A stretch of DNA of 64,000 nt from Niveispirillum lacus. Its GTDB lineage: Bacteria; Pseudomonadota; Alphaproteobacteria; Azospirillales; Azospirillaceae. Below, piece after piece: positions 9,280 to 18,433 of the stretch. The stretch is from assembly GCF_002251795.1 (NCBI RefSeq), contig NZ_NOXU01000024.1:62001-126000 (forward strand). Reading direction: 5' to 3'. Position numbers and translations under genes: made by a program. How positions within the stretch are numbered: the stretch's first letter is position 1; each line of letters opens with the position of its first letter. The notes beneath the pieces were generated by a model that was not told the origin of the DNA, made no database searches, and saw nothing but the letters and a program-made list of their open reading frames with translations.

Positions 9280-10400
9280 CCAATAAGGTACGCAACCCCG
9301 CCGCTCCGGAACATGCCACGCTGCTGACGCCGCGTCTGGTACTGAGGCCGCTGTCCTGGGCCGATACCGACGCCATGCATGCCATTCTCAGCGATGCAGA
9401 GACCATGCGCTACTGGTCCCATCCGCCCGTGACCTCGATTGAGGAGACGAAGGCGTCGATGGAAAAGGCGTTGGTGGAGGATGATACCGTTCGTACCTGG
9501 GCCGTCACCACCGATGGGCGCGACTGCTTGGGCTGGGTCACCTTGTTCGGCGTGCGCGATGGCATTGGCTGGATCGGCTACATCCTGTCGCCGGCAGCAA
9601 GGGGCAAGGGTTATGGCGAGGAAGCTGTGGCCGGTGCCCTGAACCATGCATTTGGCGCCTGGGGCCTGCATCGTGTCGCTGCCAATATCGATCCGCGCAA
9701 CCACCGCTCGGCAGGCCTGCTGCTGCGCCTGGGCTTCACCTGGGAAGGTACGCAGCGCCAGGACTTTGTTTATGGTGGCACTTATCTGGATACCGGTGTC
9801 TTTGGCATCCTGGCATCGGATTGGGACAAGCGGCGGCAGAACCAGCCGGTCGCGCTGCCCAGCCTGCGCCATGGTCCGGCCGTGTTACGCCCGCTGAAGG
9901 CCAGCGACGCCGACGCCCTGCATGCCGCCTTTGGCGATGCGGACAGCATGCGGTACATGCCGCATCAGGCCCATGAAAACCTTGAGCAGACCCACGACAA
10001 GATACTGTCCATGGCGTCGGGCGCGCGGGCGGGATGGCATTGGGCGATCACCCGCGATGGGGTGGAATGTGTGGGCTGGGCTCTGCTGCTGAAGGAGACA
10101 CCGGCGCAGGTGAGCCTGGGCTATATCCTGACGCCTGCCGCACGCGGCCAGGGTCTAGCCAGGGCCGCCACCGCTGCCATGCTGCGCTATGCCTTCACGG
10201 TTCTAAAAAAGAACCGGGTAGAGGCGGAGATCGATCCGCGCAACACCCTATCCGCCCGCGTGCTGGAGGCCAACGGCTTCGTGCGCGAAGGGATCCGCCG
10301 TCAGGGCTATGTCCGCGCGCATGGCGAGGTGGTGGATAATTGTCTTTACGGAATCCTGGCGTCCGAATGGGCGGCAGCGAATGGTGGGGATGCAACATGA
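9276..10400 (+). CDS. Tandem two-domain GNAT acetyltransferase (RimJ/RimL-like)
   Basis: 374 residues containing two complete GNAT domains. The first (about 10-180) has TPRLVLRPLSWADTDAM, an acetyl-CoA loop region ARGKGYGEEAVAGAL and RVAANIDPRNHRSAGLLLRLGF. The second (about 195-365) repeats the pattern with VLRPLKASDADALH, ARGQGLARAATAAML and RVEAEIDPRNTLSARVLEANGF. Both keep the R/Q-x-x-G-x-G/A loop, so both may bind acetyl-CoA. The family acetylates protein N-termini or small amines; the substrate is unknown. The start at 9276 sits in an ATGA overlap with the previous gene. Confidence 0.88.
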   Translation: MTNKVRNPAAPEHATLLTPRLVLRPLSWADTDAMHAILSDAETMRYWSHPPVTSIEETKASMEKALVEDDTVRTWAVTTDGRDCLGWVTLFGVRDGIGWIGYILSPAARGKGYGEEAVAGALNHAFGAWGLHRVAANIDPRNHRSAGLLLRLGFTWEGTQRQDFVYGGTYLDTGVFGILASDWDKRRQNQPVALPSLRHGPAVLRPLKASDADALHAAFGDADSMRYMPHQAHENLEQTHDKILSMASGARAGWHWAITRDGVECVGWALLLKETPAQVSLGYILTPAARGQGLARAATAAMLRYAFTVLKKNRVEAEIDPRNTLSARVLEANGFVREGIRRQGYVRAHGEVVDNCLYGILASEWAAANGGDAT

Positions 10401-10498
10401 CCCGCCAAAAGGAATATCGCCGCCGGGGCTGATCTGATCCCGCAGCGATTATCTCTCAACCCAGATCGTTTCACCTTTTGTAAACAAGGAAGACCAAC

Positions 10499-10846
10499 AT
10501 GTCCGTTAAGATCCGTCTGGCCCGTGGTGGCTCGAAGAAGCGTCCCTTCTACTCCATCGTCGTTGCTGACAGCCGCGCCCCGCGCGATGGCGCCTTCATC
10601 CAGAAGGTTGGCACCTACAACCCGATGCTGCCGAGCGATAACCCGGCTCGCGTCACCTTGAACGAAGAAGCCATCAAGGGCTGGCTGTCCAAGGGCGCGC
10701 AGCCGACCGACCGCGTCGCCAAGTTCCTGGGCAAGGCCAACCTGATTGAGGCCCCGGCCATCGTCGAAAGCCCGAAGAAGTCCGCTCCGAAGGCCAAGGC
10801 CCAGGAACGCGCCAAGCTGGCCGCCAAGGCCGCCGCTGCTGAGTAA
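10499..10846 (+). CDS. rpsP: 30S ribosomal protein S16
   Basis: 115 residues beginning [20 protein letters not shown] with [20 protein letters not shown], the S16 signature. Beyond the roughly 80-residue core there is an Ala/Lys-rich tail typical of alphaproteobacterial S16. A ribosome binding site AAGGAAG lies about 8 bases upstream. First gene of the rpsP-rimM-trmD-rplS cluster; a strong hairpin follows it. Confidence 0.97.
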   Translation: MSVKIRLARGGSKKRPFYSIVVADSRAPRDGAFIQKVGTYNPMLPSDNPARVTLNEEAIKGWLSKGAQPTDRVAKFLGKANLIEAPAIVESPKKSAPKAKAQERAKLAAKAAAAE

Positions 10847-10856
10847 GTGACTGTTA

Positions 10857-10891
10857 CGCTCCTCCCCATCATGGGGAGGAGCGTTTGTATT
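10857..10891 (+). terminator. Strong hairpin between rpsP and rimM (terminator or attenuator)
   Basis: A perfect 11-bp stem (10857-10867 with 10873-10883) closes a five-base loop ATCAT and is followed by TTTGTATT. It lies inside an otherwise continuous ribosome/tRNA operon. It probably lowers transcription of rimM-trmD relative to S16 rather than ending the operon. Confidence 0.65.
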
Positions 10892-10905
10892 GAGAGAGCA
10901 GCTTG

Positions 10906-11544
10906 ATGACCGATCGCATTTGCGTGGCCCAGATCATCGGATCGCACGGGGTTCACGGTCGCCTGCGGGTAAAGAGCTTCACCGCCGATCCCGAGGCCGT
11001 GTTCACTTACAACCCCCTGACCGACGAAGCCGGTGCCCGCAGCTTCACACTGCGCATGACCGGGATGGGCAAGGACCATTTCCTGGTCGAAGCCGCGGGC
11101 GTGAAGGGCCGCGATGCCGCCGATGCGCTGAAGGGCGTTATGCTGTTCGTGCCGCGCGACCGGCTGCCAGGTCTGGATGACGAGGACGAGTTCTATCACG
11201 CCGACCTGATCGGCATGGAAACCGTCACTGAGGGACCCGAGGGCGACGCACCCTTTGGCACCATCAAGGCCATCCATGATTTCGGCGCTGGTGACGTTCT
11301 GGAACTGGTGCATGTGTCGGGCAAAACGGTATTCGTGCCGTTCTCCCGTGCCTGTGTGCCCGTCGTGAATGTCAAGGCAGGCCGCGTGGTCATCGACCCG
11401 CCCGTCAATCTCTTCACCCCGGCCCGGCCGGACCCCGAAGAGTTGGCGGAAATGGGCGGCAAGCTGTCGCTGGACGATGAACCCACGGATGCAGCACCTG
11501 CGGGTGAGGCGTCCGAGGGTGAGGAGACCGGCGACAGCCGTTGA
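10906..11544 (+). CDS. rimM: 16S rRNA processing protein RimM
   Basis: 212 residues from the ATG at 10906 (a TTG lies one codon upstream). The N-terminal domain has [20 protein letters not shown] and the PRC-barrel part has [13 protein letters not shown] and [20 protein letters not shown]. RimM binds S19 and assists assembly of the 30S head. The C-terminus carries an acidic extension ([16 protein letters not shown]) beyond the usual end. The gene is followed by trmD after 5 bases. Confidence 0.95.
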   Translation: MTDRICVAQIIGSHGVHGRLRVKSFTADPEAVFTYNPLTDEAGARSFTLRMTGMGKDHFLVEAAGVKGRDAADALKGVMLFVPRDRLPGLDDEDEFYHADLIGMETVTEGPEGDAPFGTIKAIHDFGAGDVLELVHVSGKTVFVPFSRACVPVVNVKAGRVVIDPPVNLFTPARPDPEELAEMGGKLSLDDEPTDAAPAGEASEGEETGDSR

Positions 11545-11549
11545 TCCGC

Positions 11550-12380
11550 ATGACGGAGTCCCCTGTCCCTTTCTGGCATGTGACCGTGCTGACCCTGTTC
11601 CCGGAGATGTTTCCAGGACCGCTGGGGCTCAGCCTTGCGGGAAAAGCGCTGGAAAAGGGCACCTGGACGCTGGAAAAGCTGGACATCCGATCGTTCACGC
11701 GCGATAAGCACCGCTCCGTGGACGATACCCCGTTCGGCGGCGGCCCCGGCATGGTCATGCGCCCGGATGTGCTCGATGCAGCCATCCGCGATGCAAAGGC
11801 CAAGCAGGAAGCAGCCGGTTTGAAACCGGGCCGGATCGTCTACCTTTCACCGCGTGGACGCGTGTTGGACCAGGCGCTGGTGCGAGAAATCGCCAGCGAA
11901 GGCTGTTTGACATTGCTGTGCGGGCGGTATGAGGGGATCGACGAACGGGTGATCGAGGAACATCACCTGGAGGAAGTCTCCTTAGGTGATTTTGTGCTGT
12001 CCGGTGGTGAACCGGCGGCTCTCTGTCTGATCGACGCCGTGGTCCGGCTGCTGCCGGGTGTCATGGGCAATGTCGAGACGGCAGGGGAAGAGAGTTTTGA
12101 ACGGGGGTTGCTGGAGTACCCCCATTATACACGGCCACCCGTCTGGAATGGCCGTGCGGTGCCGGAGATCCTTTTGTCCGGTCACCATGAGAAGGTCCGG
12201 GCTTGGCGGCTCGAACAGGCGGAAAAGATCACGGAGGCCCGACGGCCCGACCTGTGGTCCGATTACCTGGCAAGCCGTCCGGCCCCAAAGGTGAAGAAAC
12301 GCCGAGCCCGTCGGGCATCGGCAGAGCCAACCAAAACCACCGCAACCCCGGACGGGCACGGTGGCGATAGTGAAGGATGA
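11550..12380 (+). CDS. trmD: tRNA (guanine-N1-)-methyltransferase TrmD
   Basis: 276 residues. [77 protein letters not shown] and the [10 protein letters not shown] motif are the TrmD hallmarks. These build the trefoil-knot SAM site used to methylate G37 of tRNAs. A Lys/Arg-rich C-terminal extension of about 25 residues is additional to the catalytic fold. The ATG at 11550 is preferred; a TTG at 11541 overlaps the rimM stop and is the alternative. It ends just before rplS. Confidence 0.96.
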   Translation: MTESPVPFWHVTVLTLFPEMFPGPLGLSLAGKALEKGTWTLEKLDIRSFTRDKHRSVDDTPFGGGPGMVMRPDVLDAAIRDAKAKQEAAGLKPGRIVYLSPRGRVLDQALVREIASEGCLTLLCGRYEGIDERVIEEHHLEEVSLGDFVLSGGEPAALCLIDAVVRLLPGVMGNVETAGEESFERGLLEYPHYTRPPVWNGRAVPEILLSGHHEKVRAWRLEQAEKITEARRPDLWSDYLASRPAPKVKKRRARRASAEPTKTTATPDGHGGDSEG

Positions 12381-12385
12381 GTAGC

Positions 12386-12781
12386 ATGAACATTCTCCAG
12401 AAGCTGGAAGCCGAGCAGGTTGCCAAGCTGACCGAAGGCAAGAAGATCCCCGCCTTCTCCCCCGGCGACACCGTCAAGGTGAATGTGAAGGTGACCGAAG
12501 GCACGCGTGAGCGTATTCAGGCCTATGAAGGCGTGGTGATCGCCCGCAAGAACGCCGGCATCAATTCCAGCTTCACCGTCCGCAAGATCTCCTACGGCGA
12601 AGGTGTTGAGCGCGTGTTCCCGCTGTTCAGCCCGCGTCTGGACAGCATTGAACTGGTCCGCAAGGGCCAGGTCCGTCGCGCGAAGCTGTATTACCTGCGT
12701 GGCCTGACCGGTAAGTCTGCGCGTATCGCTGAGCGCACGTCGGGCCGTGGCATGAAGAACGGCCGCTCCATCGCCGAGTAA
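12386..12781 (+). CDS. rplS: 50S ribosomal protein L19
   Basis: 131 residues beginning [15 protein letters not shown], with [40 protein letters not shown] and [20 protein letters not shown], as in bacterial L19 at the 30S-50S interface. The ATG at 12386 is chosen over 12377 because GAAGGA lies 8 bases before it and it gives the usual N-terminus. Last gene of the operon; a terminator follows. Confidence 0.97.
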   Translation: MNILQKLEAEQVAKLTEGKKIPAFSPGDTVKVNVKVTEGTRERIQAYEGVVIARKNAGINSSFTVRKISYGEGVERVFPLFSPRLDSIELVRKGQVRRAKLYYLRGLTGKSARIAERTSGRGMKNGRSIAE

Positions 12782-12809
12782 TCGGACCGGCCTCAGGGCT
12801 GCGATGCAA

Positions 12810-12842
12810 ACACCCCGCCGAAGCAATCCGGCGGGGTGTTTT
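12810..12842 (+). terminator. Terminator of the rpsP-rimM-trmD-rplS operon
   Basis: An 11-bp GC-rich stem (12810-12820 with 12829-12839), eight-base loop, then TTTT. It lies between convergent rplS and the amidohydrolase gene. Confidence 0.8.
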
Positions 12843-12867
12843 GCGTTACGGTCGGTAGTAGGTCAGT

Positions 12868-13641
12868 TCACAGAGCCGCCAGTAGCGGCGGTATCAGGCG
12901 GGCCAGCCGATCCGCCCAGGCCTCGGCCCCCGCACTGTCCGCAATCAGGTCCTGGCGGATTTCCAGCATCAGCACGGGAAGCCCCTGTTCTTCACCATGA
13001 TGGATAATGGTGAAATCGGTGCCGGTGCGCGCACTGTAGGGCTCATTGTCGCCCACCGTCAGGTCCCCCTCAGCCCTTAGGGCGGCCAGCATCGGCAAGG
13101 CCAGACGACCGTCGCGGTTCCAGAGAACACCGACCTGCCAGGGTCGCTGAAACCCGTTCATCTGGGGCGTGAAACTGTGGATGGATACCAGTACCGGTGT
13201 CTGGCCCCGAGCCTGAATGTGCGTACGTTGGGCGGCGATGGTGTCGTGATAGGGCTGATAAAGCGCTTCAAGACGCAGGGTGCGCCCGGTTTCAGACAGA
13301 TCCTGGTTAGCCGGGATCGGTGTCCCATCGCTGATGGCGGGCATCAGGGTCGGGCTATCAGGCCACCGGTTGCAATCCACCACCAGCCGTGAATAGACCG
13401 ACAGGACGGCACAAGCATCCAAACGCCGCACCAACCCTTCGGTGACGGCGCCAGCGCCAATATCCCAACCGATATGCCGATCAAGTTCCGTCGGTGGGAC
13501 ACCAAGCCCATGCAGGGCAGTGGGCACTGCTTTGCCAGCGTGGTCACAGACCAACAGCAACCGGCTTGTACTGTCCGGGTTCAGGATGCGGACGGGCGCC
13601 GGATCGGCGGTGGTCAGCAGGGTTGGGGCGGCGATATCCAT
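12868..13641 (-). CDS. N-formylglutamate amidohydrolase-family protein
   Basis: 257 residues from the ATG at 13641 (MDIAAPTLL); an in-frame TTG at 13698 is a weaker start. LLLVCDHAGKAVP, ELDRHIGWDIGAGAVTE, SRLVVDCNR and VLVSIHSFTPQMNG follow the zinc-amidohydrolase pattern of the N-formylglutamate deformylase family, with metal ligands probably among these His/Asp/Glu residues. The end has LPVLMLEIRQDLI. No hut (histidine degradation) genes are nearby, so hydrolysis of N-formylglutamate is not certain; the family also includes related amidases. It follows the aldehyde dehydrogenase gene at 46 bases and could be co-transcribed. Confidence 0.82.
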   Translation of the reverse strand: MDIAAPTLLTTADPAPVRILNPDSTSRLLLVCDHAGKAVPTALHGLGVPPTELDRHIGWDIGAGAVTEGLVRRLDACAVLSVYSRLVVDCNRWPDSPTLMPAISDGTPIPANQDLSETGRTLRLEALYQPYHDTIAAQRTHIQARGQTPVLVSIHSFTPQMNGFQRPWQVGVLWNRDGRLALPMLAALRAEGDLTVGDNEPYSARTGTDFTIIHHGEEQGLPVLMLEIRQDLIADSAGAEAWADRLARLIPPLLAAL

Positions 13642-13687
13642 GCCTTTCTGATTATCGCAATCCAGGTCGTGGCGAAAGCGCTCGTGA

Positions 13688-15154
13688 TCACCGCCCAATC
13701 AGCCAGCGCAGCAACCGGTCGATACGGTCGCCATAAGGAGGACGTACAAGGCGGGATGCACTGAACTGGCTGGCGTAGAACAGGGGGCGTGCCTGGCTGA
13801 ACGTCCGGAAACCGGCCTCGCCATGATAGGCACCCATGCCGCTTTCGCCGATTCCACCGAACGGCAAAGCGTCCTGAGCCGCGTGCAGCAATGTATCATT
13901 CACCGTGATCCCACCCGCGCGTGTGCGGTTCAGCACAAAATCCACATCCGTCTTCTGACGGCTGAACAGGTAAAGCGCCAGCGGGCGTGGACGGCTGTTG
14001 ACCGTTACCACCGCCTCTTCCAGCGAACGGTAAGACAGGATTGGCAGGATGGGGCCAAAAATCTCCTGCGCCATAACAGCAGCCGTTGCGGGCACATTCC
14101 ATAACAGCGTCGGGGCCAGCTTGCGCTTGGCAGGTTCTAGCGCCTCGGATGCCGGGTTGATGAACCGTGCCTGGGCCCCCTGACGTCTTGCATCATCAAT
14201 CAGAGCCAGCAACCGTTCGTAATGCTGGTCGCTGATGATCGACGTATAATCAGGGTTGTCACCCAGCCGTGGATAGAGACGGATCATAGCCCGTTCGACA
14301 TGATCGGCGAACGCTACTTCCCATCCCTGTGGAACCAAGGCGTAATCGGGAGCGACACAGGTCTGCCCAGCGTTGAACAGTTTGCCAATGGCAACACGTT
14401 CGGCGGCGGTTTCCAGATCGAAGCCGGGACCGATAATCGCGGGTGATTTCCCGCCCAGTTCCAGGGTGACGGGTACCAGACCGTCAGAAGCCGCCCGCAT
14501 GACCTGCCGGCCCGCTGCCGTTGAACCGGTGAACAGCAGATGATCGAGGGGCAGATGGCTGACGGCCTGGGCCATGTCGACCCCACCGGCGACGACAGCG
14601 ACCTCAGTTTGTTCAAACACTTCGGCCAATAACCGTTCCAGCAGGGCGGTCGTGCGCGGTGTCATTTCGGATGGTTTCAGCAGCACCCGGTTCCCGGCGG
14701 CAATCGCAGTCGCCAGCGGAATCAACGCCAACTGGATCGGGTAGTTCCAAGGGCTGATAATCCCGACGACACCCAACGGCACCATTTCCACCTGTGCGCG
14801 GCCCGGCAGGAAGGGCAAGGCGACATCCACACGACTTGGCCGCATCCATCGCCTGAAATGCCGCCGTGCATGGCGGATGGCAGACAGGCTGGCATGGATA
14901 TCAGCCAGTTTGGTTTCATGGGGAGAGCGGTGTCCGAAATCTTGCGACACCGCCTCAACCAATGCGGCCTGATACTTGACCAGGGCACGGGTCAAATGGT
15001 CCAGCGCATCGTCGCGTCGGCTAGGGTCAAGTCCGCCGTCACGCCGCCAACCGTCACGCAGCTGCCCGAAAGCGCTGGAAAGACGCTTCTCTGCCGACCG
15101 GGTCAGCCGCTGCCGGATCTGGCCCGATGGGAATTCGATGACGGCATCCGCCAT
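13688..15154 (-). CDS. Coniferyl-aldehyde-dehydrogenase-type NAD(P)-dependent aldehyde dehydrogenase
   Basis: 488 residues of the ALDH superfamily. The cofactor region has PLGVVGIISPWNYPIQLALIP and LLKPSEMTPRT. The catalytic Glu is in TLELGGKSP and the nucleophile Cys is in FNAGQTCVAPDY. The C-terminal part has EIFGPILPILSY and ALPFGGIGESGMGAYHG. The overall pattern resembles coniferyl aldehyde dehydrogenases, which oxidise aromatic or medium-chain aldehydes to acids. The ATG at 15154 has an excellent GGGAGGGA ribosome binding site, so the open frame before it is not used. No lignin-type catabolic genes are adjacent, so the true substrate is open. Confidence 0.88.
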   Translation of the reverse strand: MADAVIEFPSGQIRQRLTRSAEKRLSSAFGQLRDGWRRDGGLDPSRRDDALDHLTRALVKYQAALVEAVSQDFGHRSPHETKLADIHASLSAIRHARRHFRRWMRPSRVDVALPFLPGRAQVEMVPLGVVGIISPWNYPIQLALIPLATAIAAGNRVLLKPSEMTPRTTALLERLLAEVFEQTEVAVVAGGVDMAQAVSHLPLDHLLFTGSTAAGRQVMRAASDGLVPVTLELGGKSPAIIGPGFDLETAAERVAIGKLFNAGQTCVAPDYALVPQGWEVAFADHVERAMIRLYPRLGDNPDYTSIISDQHYERLLALIDDARRQGAQARFINPASEALEPAKRKLAPTLLWNVPATAAVMAQEIFGPILPILSYRSLEEAVVTVNSRPRPLALYLFSRQKTDVDFVLNRTRAGGITVNDTLLHAAQDALPFGGIGESGMGAYHGEAGFRTFSQARPLFYASQFSASRLVRPPYGDRIDRLLRWLIGR

Positions 15155-15203
15155 GGTCCCTCCCTCCCGCCCGGCGGGGCCTGAACGTCCCATGCACAAG
15201 GGG

Positions 15204-15722
15204 TCAGGCGCGCCGAAACCGTTCAACCTTCATGATGCGATAGCCCATAGACGGGAGGAACCTGGGTTCCGCTCGGAATTTGGCGTCGCGATCAGTCGTT
15301 CCAGGTATGATATAGGTTCGGCCATTCGCCCATTCCACAGCCGCGTCGGCAGGAATCGGCGCACTACCACCAGCATTGGTAATGGTGACTTCCCATAATT
15401 TGCCATGGCCCAGTGTTGCGCGGTCGAACATGAACAGCCGCTGTTTGGGTGCATCCGACAGCGCCATGATCTCCGCCTCGATCTGGGCACGGCTATCCAC
15501 CAGTTCGGTCACCTCAGACCGGGTTTTAGCGACATCACCTTCCACCTGCGTACATAGCGCCCGCAGGGTGTTACAGGCAACCTCCAGCTTGTGTTGATCT
15601 TCCTCTACGGCGCGTAGGTTGCGCTGATACTCCGCCACGTCCATTTCGATCCGGCGCATCACGGCGGCTGCATAAGCGATCGAGACAAGCGTTAAAAGGA
15701 TCAGGCCGACCTGAATCAACAT
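15204..15722 (-). CDS. Membrane-anchored coiled-coil protein of unknown function (second of a pair)
   Basis: 172 residues: one N-terminal transmembrane helix (about 1-20, MLIQVGLILLTLVSIAYAAA), a helical coiled-coil-like stretch rich in Glu/Gln (about 25-90), then a C-terminal part likely to be beta-rich that begins KQRLFMFDRATLGHGKLWEV. It starts 5 bases after the stop of the preceding gene, which has the same plan. I do not recognise the family. Confidence 0.72.
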   Translation of the reverse strand: MLIQVGLILLTLVSIAYAAAVMRRIEMDVAEYQRNLRAVEEDQHKLEVACNTLRALCTQVEGDVAKTRSEVTELVDSRAQIEAEIMALSDAPKQRLFMFDRATLGHGKLWEVTITNAGGSAPIPADAAVEWANGRTYIIPGTTDRDAKFRAEPRFLPSMGYRIMKVERFRRA

Positions 15723-15727
15723 CGTCC

Positions 15728-16264
15728 TTACTCCGCCGCCATGGCTGTTTGGGCTGCCGGAGCAGCCTTGGAGAGGACGAACCCGCTTTCAGGAGGAAAA
15801 CTGGTACGGGCAATGCGGTTGGCTTCATCCGCATTATCGGACCAGATTTCGAGAAAATGGCGAACAGTACGGAACTTATGGTCCTTCACGACATTCTGCC
15901 CGAGCGTCAGGGTGCTGCCTAAAGTCATCGGCACAGTAAACAGCCGGCGCGATCCCGACGGCTCATTGACTTCATGGATGATGATGTAATTGTCTTCCTT
16001 TGCCGCCTTCAGACGGCGCTGCGCATCAGCCAGTTGTGTGGTCGCGGACTTACGTTCCACCTCTCCCTGGCGCAAGGCCTCCTGACCATCGCGATAGGCC
16101 TTGGTCAATTCTTCCTGCTTGCGATGGAGTTCCCGGTTCTGCTCCGTGATCCGGGCGATATGGGCGCGGCGTGAATAGAATAGGACCTGCCGCACCAGCG
16201 CGATGGAAACCGCACCGATGGCTGCCAACATACCGATAACGAACAGAACCGTATTAATTTCCAA
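15728..16264 (-). CDS. Membrane-anchored coiled-coil protein of unknown function (first of a pair)
   Basis: About 178 residues if it starts at the TTG at 16264 (LEINTVLFVIGMLAAIGAVS), which places a transmembrane helix at the N-terminus. The frame is open further up to 16438, but that part overlaps the deacetylase gene and does not look like protein. Other possible starts are GTG 16342 and ATG 16231. After the helix comes a long charged coiled coil (about 35-95), then a C-terminal region with SRRLFTVPMTLGSTLTLGQN. The architecture parallels the gene 5 bases downstream, so both may act together in the membrane. Function unknown. Confidence 0.7.
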   Translation of the reverse strand: MEINTVLFVIGMLAAIGAVSIALVRQVLFYSRRAHIARITEQNRELHRKQEELTKAYRDGQEALRQGEVERKSATTQLADAQRRLKAAKEDNYIIIHEVNEPSGSRRLFTVPMTLGSTLTLGQNVVKDHKFRTVRHFLEIWSDNADEANRIARTSFPPESGFVLSKAAPAAQTAMAAE

Positions 16265-16395
16265 GGTGGCAATCCCAAACTGCGCCGACCGCGCCGCTTC
16301 TCCAAAGCACCCCAACCGGAGAATGGTTTTTGATTGTACCACCAAGGGGTGACCCTGTCGCGGCCCATGACCTATCCCAAAGCTGTAAAGATACA

Positions 16396-17235
16396 CTAGA
16401 AGATGACAATCCCGGCCCGCGACAGGGCGGCCGGCCAATCAGGGCCGGCAAGATAGGCCATTTCTGCCCCGCGTGCGTCTACGACGGGGTCCAGGGTTGC
16501 GAGTTCCGGGTCCGGTCGCGCCGGATGAACCATGATCACGGCACCCGACGGCAGGCCATGGAGGAAACGATCCATCATGCGGGCGTACTCACCATGGAAA
16601 CCATAAACACCGCTGAACCCGGTATTCGTGGGAATGGATCGTGCGGCTGCCTGCACCCCCAGGCCCCGCGCCAGCCACGCAATGAACAGCGCCTTGCCGG
16701 ACCCCACGCCCCGTGTGATCACGCGGCCGGCGGGCTCGGCGCAGTCCCGCACCCACACGCTGCCGGCAGGGTAGCGGCGGGCGAGGATGCCAAGCACGAG
16801 CGATCGGATACCAGGGATCAGATGCATATGCTGGTGCCCATCGATAAAATGGGGGGCACGACCCAACGTCGTTTCAAAAGCATCCAGTTGCCGGGTGATC
16901 TCCGCTGACAGTTCTTCTTGCGATGCTTGGCCGGACAACAAGCCAGCATAAGAGAGAAAAAACCATCGCCGCAGTGAGGGGAAGCGACCATGGGGACACA
17001 GTGTCGGCATGTTCCCCAACGGAGAAAACGCCCCCGTCAGGGTCAGATGGAGCCCGGTTTGGAAGTGACCGGGTGTGTCATGCAGGCGTCGCGCCTGCTC
17101 CTGCCAGAAGGGGCTGGGCACCATCACGCCGGTACCCGACAGACGCCCTGCATTGGCCAGTTCAAGAATCGCTTGCGACACACCTGGTGACAGGGCGTAG
17201 TCATCGGCGATGACCCGGATAAGCCGATGCGGCAT
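16396..17235 (-). CDS. ChbG/HpnK (YdjC) family carbohydrate deacetylase
   Basis: 279 residues. The N-terminus has the metal-binding VIADDYALSPGV, followed by TGLHLTLTG and FIDGHQHMHLIPG; these Asp and His residues form the metal site of this family. Members remove acetyl groups from chito-oligosaccharides (ChbG) or act in hopanoid glycan modification (HpnK). The N-terminus MPHRLIRVIADDY resembles HpnK-like members, but no hopanoid (hpn, shc) genes are in the window. It starts 8 bases after the ABC ATPase gene and is likely co-transcribed with it. Confidence 0.85.
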   Translation of the reverse strand: MPHRLIRVIADDYALSPGVSQAILELANAGRLSGTGVMVPSPFWQEQARRLHDTPGHFQTGLHLTLTGAFSPLGNMPTLCPHGRFPSLRRWFFLSYAGLLSGQASQEELSAEITRQLDAFETTLGRAPHFIDGHQHMHLIPGIRSLVLGILARRYPAGSVWVRDCAEPAGRVITRGVGSGKALFIAWLARGLGVQAAARSIPTNTGFSGVYGFHGEYARMMDRFLHGLPSGAVIMVHPARPDPELATLDPVVDARGAEMAYLAGPDWPAALSRAGIVIF

Positions 17236-17242
17236 GGCTGTC

Positions 17243-18226
17243 TCAGGCTGCTGGTGCGCGTGTCATTTGCAGGAATACATCCTCCAGGTCGCTTTCCACC
17301 ATCGACAAGTCTTTCACAGCCAACCCGGCAAGGGCCATGGCGCCCAGAAGATCGGCTACGCGGGTCTGGCTCGGCTTGTAATGGATGGTGAGACGGCGCA
17401 GACCGTCCAGCCGGGCATCAAAACCCCGGAACGCGTCGGGTACTGCCAAAAGATCGGCGTCGAGTGTCACCACCATTTCCTTGCTATCGATACGACTCAA
17501 CAGGTTCTCCGTCGACTCACAAGCGACGACCTGGCCGTGATTGACGATGGCGATGGTGTCACAGAGTTCCTGCGCTTCCTCCAGATAGTGGGTGGTAAGC
17601 ACAATGGTGGTACCAGCCTTGTTCAGGTCGCGCACATGCGACCACAGGCTCTGGCGCAGTTCTACATCAACGCCCGCTGTGGGTTCGTCCAGTACCAGGA
17701 CCGGCGGGGCATGGACCATTGCCTTTGCCACCATCAACCGGCGACGCATACCGCCAGACAAGGTGCGAGCATAGGCATTGGCCTTATCCTTCAAACCCAC
17801 AGCCTCCAACAGAGCATCGGTCTGACGCTCGGCCTTGGGCACCCCGTAAAGGCCGGCTTGCAGGTCCAGAATCTCACGTGGGGTGAAAAATGGGTCCAGG
17901 TTCAATTCCTGTGGCACGACACCGATCGCGGCGCGGGCGGACCGCGGCTGTTCGTCGATATCAATACCCCAGATTTTGGCTTTCCCGCTGGTCTTGTTGA
18001 CCAGACCAGCCAGGATATTGATGGTCGTGCTCTTGCCCGCCCCGTTGGGACCAAGCAGACCATAAATGGAGCCTCGCGGGATGGTCAGTGAAATGCCTTT
18101 CAATGCTTCCTTCGGCGGGGCCTTGGCCGTTCCACGGTAAGTCTTGCGCAGGTCGTTGATCTCGATGGCGGCGGCGGGCGCGTTTGCCGTGTTGATATCG
18201 GCGGTACGGTTCAGACTGTCAGGCAT
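17243..18226 (-). CDS. ABC transporter ATP-binding protein (ABC-2 / CcmA-NodI type)
   Basis: 327 residues from the ATG at 18226 (MPDSLNRTAD). Walker A GLLGPNGAGKST, Q-loop GVVPQELNLDPFFTP, signature LSGGMRRRLMVAKA, Walker B VLVLDEPTAGVD and switch His in TTHYLEEA are complete. A C-terminal domain of about 80 residues follows. This is the ATPase of an exporter of the ABC-2 type, normally paired with a membrane permease gene. None is found next to it, so its partner must lie elsewhere. It is followed by the deacetylase gene, which suggests a link to a glycan or lipid, but this is inference. Confidence 0.9.
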   Translation of the reverse strand: MPDSLNRTADINTANAPAAAIEINDLRKTYRGTAKAPPKEALKGISLTIPRGSIYGLLGPNGAGKSTTINILAGLVNKTSGKAKIWGIDIDEQPRSARAAIGVVPQELNLDPFFTPREILDLQAGLYGVPKAERQTDALLEAVGLKDKANAYARTLSGGMRRRLMVAKAMVHAPPVLVLDEPTAGVDVELRQSLWSHVRDLNKAGTTIVLTTHYLEEAQELCDTIAIVNHGQVVACESTENLLSRIDSKEMVVTLDADLLAVPDAFRGFDARLDGLRRLTIHYKPSQTRVADLLGAMALAGLAVKDLSMVESDLEDVFLQMTRAPAA

Positions 18227-18433
18227 AGGGATGGGTTCCCGAAGGGTGGGCGGCGGGCAGATGCCGCAGGACATGAGTCTGGCGTACACCCGTCGCCGCC
18301 ATCGGTCAATTTTCCGAAGGGCAGAGGTGAGACAGGGGCGGGCTGCCAGTCTTGCGCAAACCGTGCGCCGGAGTATGATGCGCCGCACCCGAGAACTCGG
18401 GATCTGTTCAGAATGTTTCAAGGAACCAAAGAT

